Assembly: GCA_965262505.1 (NCBI GenBank)
Contig: CBDHFM010000030.1
Coordinates: 2,418,001-2,482,000 of the forward strand
DNA length: 64,000 bases
Direction: 5' to 3'
From: JACPPO01 sp965262505
Lineage (GTDB): Bacteria > Acidobacteriota > Vicinamibacteria > Vicinamibacterales > UBA2999
This document shows positions 45,460 through 54,330 of the stretch, piece after piece. Positions within the stretch are counted from its first letter, which is position 1, and each line of letters begins with the position of its first letter. A model generated the notes under the pieces. It was not told where the DNA came from. It ran no database searches and saw only the letters and a list, made by a program, of their open reading frames with translations. The position numbers and the translations under genes were made by a program.

Positions 45460-46113
45460 CTAGCCGACCAGCCACACGCCTCCAATCACAATGGCGGTGA
45501 CAGCGACGGTGGCGGTCATGGCGCGGTACGCAGGGGAATGTACGCGTGCGAGGCCCCCTGCGCAGCCCGCCGCCGCGGCAAACGCGGTCATCGCCGCGAC
45601 GGTTCCCGCGCCAAAAGCAACGATGTACGTGAGGGCGCCCGCGCGCGTCGGCAAGGCAAGCGCCGGGAGGACCCCGACGAAATGCGAACTGCCAGCGACG
45701 CCATGGAGCACGCCTAGGCAGAAAGCGGCGTGCGCATGCCCGATGCGCCGCATCCACTGGGGGCCGGCCTGCACGTGCAGGTGGTCGTGCGAGACCGCCC
45801 CGTGGACGTGCGGCGCCGGTTGCACGCGAGCGCTGCGCCGCAGCGCCCAGAGACCGACGGCAATCAGCGCGGCACCGACCAGCCGCTCGCTCCAGGCGGA
45901 GATGGCTTCGACGGATGGAAGCAGGTCGCGGAGGAGAATGGCCAGCGTGGCCACCAGGACCACGCCGGACGCGTGTCCGATCCCCCACGTCCAGCCTGCC
46001 AGCCATCCGCGGCGGCGGCCGTCGAGCGCCAGCGGCCCGACCGCCGCCAGATGGTCGGGGCCGGCAAGCACATGGAACAGGCCGGCAAGCGCCCCGGTGA
46101 CGGCTATCAGCAC
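45460..46113 (-). CDS. NicO/HoxN-like nickel/cobalt transporter-type membrane protein
   Basis: 217 aa, about six hydrophobic segments. N-terminal FHVLAGPDHLAAVGPLAL has the HxxxxDH motif of HoxN/NixA/UreH-type carriers; a His-rich loop follows (HVHGAVSHDHLHVQ), then FCLGVLHGVAGSSHFVGVLP. Such proteins move Ni2+/Co2+ or act as efflux (RcnA) or urease/hydrogenase accessory permeases; direction is not decidable. The TAG stop is within the CTAG adjacent to the orphan IS701 end. 10 bp from the SDR gene. Confidence 0.75.
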   Translation of the reverse strand: MLIAVTGALAGLFHVLAGPDHLAAVGPLALDGRRRGWLAGWTWGIGHASGVVLVATLAILLRDLLPSVEAISAWSERLVGAALIAVGLWALRRSARVQPAPHVHGAVSHDHLHVQAGPQWMRRIGHAHAAFCLGVLHGVAGSSHFVGVLPALALPTRAGALTYIVAFGAGTVAAMTAFAAAAGCAGGLARVHSPAYRAMTATVAVTAIVIGGVWLVG

Positions 46114-46123
46114 TCCACCACCT

Positions 46124-46891
46124 TCACTTGGGAGCCATTCGGATCGCGCCGTCGAGGCGAATCACGTCGCCGTTCAGCATCTCGTTCTCGAAAATGTGCT
46201 GGACGAGCGCCGCGTACTCCTCGGGTCGCCCTAGTCTGGACGGAAAAGGTACCTGCTGCGCGAGTGATTCGCGAGCCGCCTCGGGTAGGCCGGCCAGCAG
46301 GGGAGTATCGAAGGTGCCGGGCGCGATCGTCATGACCCTCACACCCATTCGCGCGAATTCGCGAGCAATGGGAAGCGTCATGGCGACGACGCCGCCTTTC
46401 GAGGCGGCGTAGGCTGCCTGGCCGATCTGGCCGTCGAACGCGGCGACAGACGCCGTGGTGACGATGACGCCGCGCTCTCCGGCGTCGTTCGGGGCATTGG
46501 CCGCCATCGCCTCGGCGGCCAGGCGGATGGCGTTGAACGTGCCGACGAGGTTGACGTTGATGGTGCGCGTGAAGTGCGCTAGCGGCTGGACGCCTTCCCT
46601 TGGCAGCACGCGCTCGGCCACCGCAATGCCCGCCGCGCAGACAAGACCGTGCACCCCGCCATGTCGCTCAACGGTGGTGTCGACGGCGCGCTGCACATCC
46701 CCGTCGCTGGTAACGTCCGCCTTGACGAAGCTCGCCTTGTCGCCGAGGCGATCGGCGGCGGCGCTGCCGCTCTGCTCGTCGACGTCGACGAGCACGGCGC
46801 GGCCGCCCGAGCGAACGATCATGTCAACCGTCGCGCTACCGAGCCCGGAGGCGCCGCCAGTGACGATGACGGTTCGGCCGTGGAGACGCAT
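46124..46891 (-). CDS. Short-chain dehydrogenase (3-hydroxyacyl-CoA dehydrogenase type 2-like)
   Basis: 255 aa. NAD-binding TVIVTGGASGLGSATVDMIV, the Asp of VLVDVDE selecting NAD(H), NVNLVGTFNAIRLAAEAMA, catalytic Ser in TTASVAAFDGQIGQAAYAAS and YxxxK (YAASK). The PGTFDTPLLAGLPE and FPSRLGRPEEYAALV stretches are those of HSD17B10/type-2 HADH, acting in fatty-acid or branched-chain beta-oxidation. Substrate inferred only. Confidence 0.88.
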   Translation of the reverse strand: MRLHGRTVIVTGGASGLGSATVDMIVRSGGRAVLVDVDEQSGSAAADRLGDKASFVKADVTSDGDVQRAVDTTVERHGGVHGLVCAAGIAVAERVLPREGVQPLAHFTRTINVNLVGTFNAIRLAAEAMAANAPNDAGERGVIVTTASVAAFDGQIGQAAYAASKGGVVAMTLPIAREFARMGVRVMTIAPGTFDTPLLAGLPEAARESLAQQVPFPSRLGRPEEYAALVQHIFENEMLNGDVIRLDGAIRMAPK

Positions 46892-46945
46892 GAATCCGAT
46901 TCTATAGGGTTGGAGCGTTCAGTCGGAGACCCTGAGACCGCGGCT

Positions 46946-47087
46946 GCTTTGATGACCTCGTCGCGGGTGGCCGCGGACGGGGCCGCCCCGTTCGCGCCGC
47001 AGGCGCCACCTTCGTGACAAGTGGTTTGGGCGCCGAGCACGAATGGGGCTGTCCGCGGTCAGGACCCGCCTGGAGGTCACGAGGCCG
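46946..47087 (-). repeat. Terminal-inverted-repeat element, copy 2 of 3 (inverted, diverged)
   Basis: Matches the complement of 2712-2854 along its length. The interior is well conserved, while the terminal repeats have decayed (GCTTTGATGACCTC / GAGGTCACGAGGCCG). It lies 3 bp after the stop of the radical SAM gene and before the SDR gene. Confidence 0.85.
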
Positions 47088-47090
47088 GGT

Positions 47091-49196
47091 CTAGACCGTG
47101 GGCTTGTGCGCGACCTCCTGGAGCTCCTGCTTCTTGCGGCCGCCGCCGAGTCCCTGGATCTGGAGCACCGGCTCCGCCGGCTGCTCCTTGAGCACCTCCT
47201 GGCGGTACAGGCGCTCCATCTCCTGGTGCTTGCGCAGCTCTTCGGGGGTCATCTGCGTCTTCTTGCGAGCCTGCAGCTTCTCCTCGCGCGCGTTCTTGGC
47301 GATGCCCAGATCGTCGAGGTCCGTCTGCTGGCCTTTGGCCACGGCTTCCGCGTTCAGCACGAGCGAGTGATCCTTGCTCGCCATCTGGACTTCCTTGCCG
47401 CCCGCGAAGATCTCGTGTCGGCCATGCTCCTCGTACCACTTGGTGAGCGTCGCCGTCATGTGCATCTTTTCGATGATGTTGCGCCACCCAACGCCGGTGT
47501 TGTACGCGCAGAAGGAGATCTCGCCCTGCTGCGTCGCATACGGGATGATGCACATCTCGGTGCGGCGGAAGTCGTAGTTGAAGAGATCCTGGAACCACAT
47601 ACCTGCGATGAACAAGAAGTTCCAGCGGTCCGCGCGCCGCTTCTCGATGTCGGACAGCGTCCGCTCGCCGCCGACCTTGCCGTAGTCCCGGCCGGTGGCG
47701 CCGAACGTCTTGTCGAACTTCTTCAGCAAGTCGGCGATGCGGAAGTGGGTGGGCGCCTTGAATGGGTCGTAGTTCCGCATGAGCGCCAGCGCCATGCCGG
47801 CCACCGAGAGAAACCGTCCGCGGGCCGCGTCGTTCACCTGTGCCACGTCCTTGGCGAGCTGATCCGCCTTGAGGAACGCGGTCACCGGCACGGCTTCCTT
47901 GGTTTCCTTGTCGATCATCAGCGCCATGCCGATGCCACAGTTGGGATGGCAGCCGCAGGTGAGCTGGCCCCACTCGCGGTCGGGTCCATGGACGACGTCG
48001 GCCCAGTCGGTGAAGGTGGACATGAACGAGATGGGGAACCAGTCGCGGATCGGTTCGCCGATACCGGTCTGATTTTTGACGTCGTGGGCGAGGTGCGACA
48101 GCGTGTAGCGCTGCGCCGCGCGCCGCTCCGGCGTAATCTCCTCGTCGCGGCCGGTAAACGATACGGGCTGGAACGAAAGGAAGTTAATTCGCTTCGGGTT
48201 GTCCATCGCGAACTCGATGACGCGGCCGACCTGCTCGTTGTTGACGCCGTTGATAATCGTGATGACCGGCACGATATCGACGCCGGCGGTGTGGAGATTC
48301 TCGATGGCGCGGAGCTTCACGTCGAAGAGGTTGCCGACCCGGCGATGCGAATTGGCCGCGTTGCCGATGCCGTCAAACTGCAGGTAGGCGTACCGGAGAC
48401 CCGCTTCGGCCGCCGCCTTCGCGAACTCCAGGCTCTTGGCGAACTCGATGCCGTTGGTGGCCGCCTGCACGCTGTTGTAGCCGACCTTCCGCGCGTATCG
48501 AACCGCATCCAGGAAGTACGGCGACACCGTCGGCTCGCCGCCCGAGAACTGCACCGACATCTGACGACGCGGCTTGATCGTGATCGCGTTGTCGAGCACC
48601 TGCTTGATGTCTTCCCACGTCAGCTCATGGACGAAGCCGACCTGGTTCGCGTCCATGAAGCAGGGGTCGCACATCATGTTGCAGCGGTTCGTCAGGTCGA
48701 CCGTGAGCACCGAGCCGCGGCCGTGCTTGACGGTGGAGCTGCCGTGGTTGTGGAGCGTTTCGTCGTTGTGCGCGCGGATGTCGCGCCCAGGGAAGACCTC
48801 CTCGAGGTGTCTGAAGAACGCCGGGTCCATGGCCATCACGTCCTCGAAACGCCCGTGGATGGGGCAGTCCTTGACCATGACGATCTTGCCGTCCTTCTCC
48901 AGGATGGTGGCCTTGATCTCGCCGACCTTCTCATTGAGGAGGATCGAGACGTCCTTCTTGCCGTCGAGGATCTCCTGCCGTGTCTCGCGCGTGCAGGTCG
49001 GGCAGAGGGAATCGGTCTCCCGGGGCCACCCCAGTGGCGGCTTGGTCTTCTGATGCGACTTCAGGAGCGGCGTCTCGGACCAGCGCGGTGTGAACGAGGG
49101 GTTCTGCCTGATCCTGTTGGCCGTGGAAAACAGCTGCCAGACGCCGTCGGCGGCGATCGACATCCCCTTCTCCACGAATTTCATCGGCGCGTGCAT
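47091..49196 (-). CDS. Radical SAM protein of the MJ0619/tetraether synthase-like family
   Basis: 701 aa. N-terminal ribbon with CPTCTRETRQEILDG and MVKDCPIHGRFEDVM; radical SAM cluster TNRCNMMCDPCFMDANQVGF (CxxxCxxC); SAM-binding SVQFSGGEPTVSPYFLDAVR; extra Cys motifs LTCGCHPNCGIGMALMIDK and EMCIIPYATQQGEISFCAYN, as in the family first annotated as hydroxymethylpterin methyltransferase and later shown to include archaeal tetraether synthase (Tes). Family members couple lipid tails by C-C bonds. The C-terminal ~60 residues are charged and outside the family core. Lipid function here is inference. Confidence 0.82.
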   Translation of the reverse strand: MHAPMKFVEKGMSIAADGVWQLFSTANRIRQNPSFTPRWSETPLLKSHQKTKPPLGWPRETDSLCPTCTRETRQEILDGKKDVSILLNEKVGEIKATILEKDGKIVMVKDCPIHGRFEDVMAMDPAFFRHLEEVFPGRDIRAHNDETLHNHGSSTVKHGRGSVLTVDLTNRCNMMCDPCFMDANQVGFVHELTWEDIKQVLDNAITIKPRRQMSVQFSGGEPTVSPYFLDAVRYARKVGYNSVQAATNGIEFAKSLEFAKAAAEAGLRYAYLQFDGIGNAANSHRRVGNLFDVKLRAIENLHTAGVDIVPVITIINGVNNEQVGRVIEFAMDNPKRINFLSFQPVSFTGRDEEITPERRAAQRYTLSHLAHDVKNQTGIGEPIRDWFPISFMSTFTDWADVVHGPDREWGQLTCGCHPNCGIGMALMIDKETKEAVPVTAFLKADQLAKDVAQVNDAARGRFLSVAGMALALMRNYDPFKAPTHFRIADLLKKFDKTFGATGRDYGKVGGERTLSDIEKRRADRWNFLFIAGMWFQDLFNYDFRRTEMCIIPYATQQGEISFCAYNTGVGWRNIIEKMHMTATLTKWYEEHGRHEIFAGGKEVQMASKDHSLVLNAEAVAKGQQTDLDDLGIAKNAREEKLQARKKTQMTPEELRKHQEMERLYRQEVLKEQPAEPVLQIQGLGGGRKKQELQEVAHKPTV

Positions 49197-49515
49197 CAGC
49201 TCTCTCCTCGCATTCGCCCGAAGGCCCGAAGGCCCCGTGCGATGACATTCCTGGTAGGCCGAAACCTCAGGTCTCGGTAGACGCTCGCATATTCTAGGGG
49301 GTCGATCAGGCGAATTCGCCTGTTTTCAGCCGATTGGCACTCTGCGGGGGTGGGCGGGCAGGCGCGGCGTCGGCTGGCATACCCGACAGCTCAGGTCCTG
49401 GATGTAGGTCGGTGCATTTCCGGTCTTCGGCCCCTATTCACATCTCGAAATAAGATTGAACATCCAAGAACATTGTATTTCCAGTATGAGTCCAGGACCT
49501 GTATAAGGATCCACG
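49197..49515. other. Divergent intergenic region between the radical SAM gene and gltB
   Basis: 319 bp without a gene. Contains a perfect 16-bp palindrome CAGGCGAATTCGCCTG (49307-49322) followed by TTTTC, which could be an operator or a small terminator, and an A+T-rich stretch at 49440-49500 (AAATAAGATTGAACAT...) likely to hold the gltB promoter. Nothing else recognised. Confidence 0.5.
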
Positions 49516-52500
49516 ATGGTTCGCCGGCACGACGACATCGACTCCACCGCCCGCAGGTCCCGCGGCGGCACCGGCATGAGCCCTCCCGCCCGGGGTCTGT
49601 ACGACCCGCGCACTGAACACGATGCCTGCGGCGTCGGTTTCGTGGTCGACATGAAGGGCCGCCGCTCGCACGAGATCGTACGTCTGGCGTTGCGTGCGCT
49701 CGTCAACTTGGAGCATCGCGGGGCGTGCGGATGCGAGGCCAACACAGGCGACGGCGCCGGCATCCTCGTGCAGACGCCGGACGCGTTCCTGCGGAAGGTC
49801 GTGCCCTTCACGCTCCCGGCGCCAGGGGCGTACGGGGCCGGACTCGTCTTCCTGCCGCGCAAGGCGCGCGATCGCAAGGCGCTCAAGGACCTTATCGCGC
49901 GCATCGTCGACGAAGAAGGGCAAACGCTGCTCGGCTGGCGCGACGTGCCGGTGGACAACGCGCTCGTGGGCGCCAGCGCGAAGGCCATGCAGCCGGTCTT
50001 CCAGCACCTGTTCATTGGCGCGCGCACGTCCGCGGGCCCTGGATTTCCCGACGGCGCGGGCGCGGGCGGCGGGACCCTCGCGTTCGAACGCAAGCTCTAC
50101 GTTATCCGGAAGCGGATCGAGGCCGCGGTCGGCGCGCTCGACATCGCCACGCATTCGCGGCGGTTCTTCTACATCGTCAGTCTCTCGGCCAATACGCTCC
50201 TCTACAAGGGCATGCTCACCGCCCGGCAACTAGAGCCGATGTTTCCGGATCTGTCCGACGAGGCTCTCGAATCGTCGCTCGCGCTCGTGCACCAGCGGTT
50301 CAGCACGAACACGTTTCCCTCGTGGCCGCTCGCGCATCCGTACCGCTATATCGCGCACAACGGTGAGATCAACACGCTGCGCGGCAACATCAACTGGATG
50401 CGCGCGCGTGAAAGCCTGCTGCAGTCGGACGTGTTCGGCGAGGACATGAAGAAGATCCTGCCGGTGATCCGCGAAGGCGGCAGCGATACCGCCACGTTCG
50501 ACAACGTGCTCGAGTTGCTCGTGATGGCCGGCCGGACGCTGCCCCACGCTGTCCTGATGATGATTCCCGAGCCGTGGAGCGGCGACGAGGCGATGGGCGC
50601 GGATCGCAAGGCGTTCTACGAGTACCACGCCTCGCTGATGGAGCCATGGGACGGGCCGGCTTCGATCGCGTTCACCGACGGCACGGTGATCGGCGCCGTG
50701 CTCGATCGCAACGGCTTTCGTCCGTCGCGGTACTACGTCACCAAGGACGACCTCGTAATCATGGCGTCCGAGGTGGGCGTGCTGGACATTCCGCCGGAAG
50801 ACGTGCTGGTCAAGGAGCGGCTACACCCGGGTCGGATCTTCCTCGTCGACACGTCCAAGGGGCGCATCGTCGGCGACGAGGAGATCAAGCGGGAGCTGGC
50901 GGCGGAACATCCGTACCGCGAGTGGCTCGACACGCACCTGGTCGACATCGACGACCTGCCGTCGGCGCGCGCCGAGGAGCCGGATCACGAGACGGTCTTC
51001 AAGCGGCAACAGGCGTTCGGGTACACGCAGGAAGATCTCCACGTGATCCTTGCGCCGATGGCGACCAACGGCGCGGCGCCGGTCGGGTCGATGGGCACGG
51101 ACACGCCGCTGGCCGTTCTGTCCCAGCGGCCCCGGCTGCTGTTCGACTATTTCAAGCAGTTGTTCGCCCAGGTGACGAACCCGCCGCTCGACGCGATTCG
51201 CGAGGAACTGGTCACCTGGATGGGGTCGACGATCGGCCCGGAGCGCAACCTGCTCGAGCCGGAGCCGGAGTCGTGCCGGCAGATCGCGATCAAGTACCCG
51301 ATCATTCACAACGACCAGCTGGCGAAGCTGCGGCACCTGCCGCCCGGCTCCGCGTTCCGGTCGATCACGCTCCCGCTGCTCTTCGATGCCGACCAGGGCG
51401 GCGATGTCCTCGAGCGGGCGATGGACGACCTCTGCCGCCGCGCGAGCGAGGCGGTGGCCGCCGGGTACGACGTCCTCGTCCTGTCCGACCGCGGCGCGGG
51501 CCCGCGGCAGTCGCCGATTCCAAGCCTGCTGGCGACGGCAGGCGTGCACCATCATCTGGTGCGCGAAGGTACGCGGGCACGCTGTGGGCTGGTCGTGGAG
51601 TGCGGCGATGCGCGGGAAGTGCACCATGTGTGCCTCCTGCTCGGCTACGGCGCCGGGGTCGTCAATCTCTATCTCGCGTTCGAGGCGATTGACGACATGA
51701 TCCGCCAGCGCATACTGACCGATATCGACCACGGCGAGGCCGTCTCGCGCTACATCAACGCGCTCAACAAGGGCGTCCTCAAGGTGATGTCGAAGATGGG
51801 GATCTCGACGCTGCAGGGCTATTGTGGCGCCCAGATCTTCGAAGCCGTCGGCCTGAGCCAGGCCTTCATCGATCGGTACTTCACGCATACGACGTCGCGG
51901 GTCGGCGGGGCCGGGATCGACGTGATCGCCGAAGAGGTGCGGTTGCGGCACGAGCGCGCGTACGGACGACAGCCGGCGGGCACTGTGGAGCTCGAGGGGG
52001 GCGGCGAATACCAGTGGCGGCGCGACGGTGAATACCACCTGTTCAACCCGGAAACAGTGTTCACGCTGCAGCACGCGACGCGGAGCGGTCAGTATGAGGT
52101 GTTCAAGGACTACACGCGGCTCGTCGATGAGCAGAGTCGGAACCGTGCGACGCTGCGCGGCCTGTTCCGGCTGAAGCCGGCCGGTCCGCCGGTGCCGATC
52201 GACGAGGTCGATTCGATCGTGTCGATCATCAGCCGGTTCTCGACCGGCGCCATGTCGTACGGCTCCATCAGTCAGGAGGCGCACGAGACGCTGGCCGTCG
52301 CGATGAACCGGATCGGCGCGAGATCGAATACCGGCGAGGGCGGTGAAGACCCCGAACGCAATATCCCTGATGCCAACGGCGACTCGCGACGCAGCGCGAT
52401 CAGGCAGGTTGCCTCGGGGCGATTCGGCGTTACCAGCGAGTACCTCGCGAACGCCACGGATCTGCAGATCAAGATGGCGCAGGGCGCGAAGCCGGGGGAG

Positions 52501-54192
52501 GGGGGACAGCTTCCGGGACCCAAGGTGTACCCCTGGATTGCCAAGACACGCTACTCGACGCCATACGTGGGATTGATTTCGCCGCCGCCGCATCACGACA
52601 TCTACTCCATCGAGGACCTGGCGCAGCTCGTGTACGACCTGAAGAACTCGAACCCCGAGGCGCGGGTCCACGTGAAGCTCGTGGCCGAAGGGGGGGTCGG
52701 CACCGTGGCGGCGGGCGTGGCGAAGGCGCACTCGGATGTCGTGCTGATTTCGGGACATGACGGCGGGACCGGCGCCTCGCCGCTCACCAGTCTGAAACAT
52801 GCGGGGCTGCCGTGGGAGCTGGGACTCGCCGAGACGCAGCAGGTGCTCGTCCTGAACAAACTGCGGGACCGCATCGTCGTGCAGGTCGATGGCCAGTTGA
52901 AGACGGGCCGTGACGTCGTTATCGGCGCGCTGCTCGGCGCCGAGGAGTACGGGTTCGCCACGGCGCCGCTCGTCGTGATGGGCTGCGTGATGATGCGTGT
53001 CTGCCACCTCAATACGTGCCCAGTCGGCATCGCAACGCAGGATCCCCAGCTACGGAAGCGGTTCGCCGGCAAGCCCGAGTTCGTCGAGAACTTCTTCACG
53101 TTCGTCGCGCAGCAAGTGCGGGAGCTGATGGCGGAGCTCGGGTTCCGGACGATCGACGAGATGATCGGCCGTGCCGATTGCCTCGACATCGACGCGGCAG
53201 TGGATCAGTGGAAGGCGAAAGGCCTCGACCTTGCGCCCTTGCTGGAGATGCCGGATCTGCCTCCCAGCGTGGCACGCCGCAAAGTCGTCGAACAGGATCA
53301 CGGCCTGGAGCGCGCGTTCGACCATGAGTTGATCGCCCGCTGCCGACTGGCGCTGGATCACGGAGCCCCCGTTGAGTTCAGCTCCTTCGTCCGCAATTCC
53401 GACCGGACCGTCGGTGCGATGCTCGGATATGAGATCACGAAGCGATACGGCGGCGCGGGCCTTCGGGACGACACGATCCGCATCACCTTGACAGGGTCGG
53501 CCGGACAGAGCTTTGGAGCCTTCCTCCCGCGCGGCGTCACCATGACGCTGATAGGGGATGCGAACGACGGGTTCGGCAAGGGGCTCTCCGGGGGGCGGAT
53601 GATCGTGTATCCTCCCCAGCTGTCGACGTTCAGGACCGAGGAGAACATCATCGTCGGCAACGTGGCGTTCTATGGCGCCACCAGCGGCGAAGCGTACCTC
53701 AACGGCCTCGCGGGCGAGCGCTTTTGCGTGCGGAACAGCGGCGCCACCGTGGTGGTCGAGGGCGTCGGCGACCACGGGTGCGAGTACATGACAGGCGGCC
53801 GCGTCGTGGTACTCGGCCGCACGGGTCGCAACTTCGCCGCGGGCATGAGCGGCGGTGTCGCATATGTGCTCGACATGGACGGTACGTTCGAGCGGCGGTG
53901 CAACTTGGAGATGGTCGATTTGGAGGCGCTCGTCGAGGCCGAGGACCTAAGCTTCGTCCAGGTCGCGCTGATGAAGCACGTCACGCTCACCGGCAGCCGC
54001 TACGCGGCGCAGCTGCTCGACGGGTGGGCGACGCTGCAACACCGCCTCGTGAGAGTCATGCCGCGTGAGTACAAGCGCGCGCTGGCCGCTGAGGCAAAGC
54101 GGCTGGCGGAAGAGCGCGAACGGTCGGTCATCAGGCTCGCGGCGCTGGAGATGGCCGCCAACGTGGCCGAAAGCGAAGCAGGCCAGTTTTAG
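49516..54192 (+). CDS. gltB: Glutamate synthase (GOGAT), large subunit
   Basis: 1558 aa from ATG 49516; ATG 49576 is an alternative that shortens the propeptide. After cleavage the catalytic Cys would be in EHDACGVGFVVD; class II amidotransferase with YIAHNGEINTLRGNINWMRA; FMN-binding synthase domain with GSISQEAHETLAVAMNRIGA, GEGGEDPERN, GHDGGTGASPLTSLKHAGLP; [3Fe-4S] motif CHLNTCPVGIATQ; C-terminal beta-helix GGRVVVLGRTGRNFAAGMSG. Makes glutamate from 2-oxoglutarate and glutamine. gltD follows. Confidence 0.98.
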   Translation: MVRRHDDIDSTARRSRGGTGMSPPARGLYDPRTEHDACGVGFVVDMKGRRSHEIVRLALRALVNLEHRGACGCEANTGDGAGILVQTPDAFLRKVVPFTLPAPGAYGAGLVFLPRKARDRKALKDLIARIVDEEGQTLLGWRDVPVDNALVGASAKAMQPVFQHLFIGARTSAGPGFPDGAGAGGGTLAFERKLYVIRKRIEAAVGALDIATHSRRFFYIVSLSANTLLYKGMLTARQLEPMFPDLSDEALESSLALVHQRFSTNTFPSWPLAHPYRYIAHNGEINTLRGNINWMRARESLLQSDVFGEDMKKILPVIREGGSDTATFDNVLELLVMAGRTLPHAVLMMIPEPWSGDEAMGADRKAFYEYHASLMEPWDGPASIAFTDGTVIGAVLDRNGFRPSRYYVTKDDLVIMASEVGVLDIPPEDVLVKERLHPGRIFLVDTSKGRIVGDEEIKRELAAEHPYREWLDTHLVDIDDLPSARAEEPDHETVFKRQQAFGYTQEDLHVILAPMATNGAAPVGSMGTDTPLAVLSQRPRLLFDYFKQLFAQVTNPPLDAIREELVTWMGSTIGPERNLLEPEPESCRQIAIKYPIIHNDQLAKLRHLPPGSAFRSITLPLLFDADQGGDVLERAMDDLCRRASEAVAAGYDVLVLSDRGAGPRQSPIPSLLATAGVHHHLVREGTRARCGLVVECGDAREVHHVCLLLGYGAGVVNLYLAFEAIDDMIRQRILTDIDHGEAVSRYINALNKGVLKVMSKMGISTLQGYCGAQIFEAVGLSQAFIDRYFTHTTSRVGGAGIDVIAEEVRLRHERAYGRQPAGTVELEGGGEYQWRRDGEYHLFNPETVFTLQHATRSGQYEVFKDYTRLVDEQSRNRATLRGLFRLKPAGPPVPIDEVDSIVSIISRFSTGAMSYGSISQEAHETLAVAMNRIGARSNTGEGGEDPERNIPDANGDSRRSAIRQVASGRFGVTSEYLANATDLQIKMAQGAKPGEGGQLPGPKVYPWIAKTRYSTPYVGLISPPPHHDIYSIEDLAQLVYDLKNSNPEARVHVKLVAEGGVGTVAAGVAKAHSDVVLISGHDGGTGASPLTSLKHAGLPWELGLAETQQVLVLNKLRDRIVVQVDGQLKTGRDVVIGALLGAEEYGFATAPLVVMGCVMMRVCHLNTCPVGIATQDPQLRKRFAGKPEFVENFFTFVAQQVRELMAELGFRTIDEMIGRADCLDIDAAVDQWKAKGLDLAPLLEMPDLPPSVARRKVVEQDHGLERAFDHELIARCRLALDHGAPVEFSSFVRNSDRTVGAMLGYEITKRYGGAGLRDDTIRITLTGSAGQSFGAFLPRGVTMTLIGDANDGFGKGLSGGRMIVYPPQLSTFRTEENIIVGNVAFYGATSGEAYLNGLAGERFCVRNSGATVVVEGVGDHGCEYMTGGRVVVLGRTGRNFAAGMSGGVAYVLDMDGTFERRCNLEMVDLEALVEAEDLSFVQVALMKHVTLTGSRYAAQLLDGWATLQHRLVRVMPREYKRALAAEAKRLAEERERSVIRLAALEMAANVAESEAGQF

Positions 54193-54234
54193 GCGGGTCG
54201 GCGTCGCGGCACTCACCCTACAGATTCAGCGCGT

Positions 54235-54261
54235 CTCCGGATCCGCCTTGCGGATTCGGAG
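54235..54261 (+). promoter_or_regulatory. Hairpin between gltB and gltD
   Basis: CTCCGGATCCGC / GCGGATTCGGAG, 12-bp stem with one mismatch and a 3-base loop, in the 138-bp gap. No T run; perhaps an mRNA-processing or stabilising structure. Confidence 0.4.
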
Positions 54262-54330
54262 GGGTTCGGACCACCCTGGAAGCGGGATTCAGCGTCACTC
54301 GGGTGTCGAGGCAGGGCCCCCATAAAGGAC

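Noticed and set aside
47043..49280. 745-codon plus-strand frame opposite the radical SAM gene
   Set aside because: Antisense shadow of a high-GC gene. The translation has no family motifs, while the minus strand has all radical SAM and auxiliary Cys motifs.
50821..53007. 728-codon minus-strand frame opposite gltB
   Set aside because: Arg/His/Asp-rich shadow composition with no motif; gltB on the plus strand is unambiguous.
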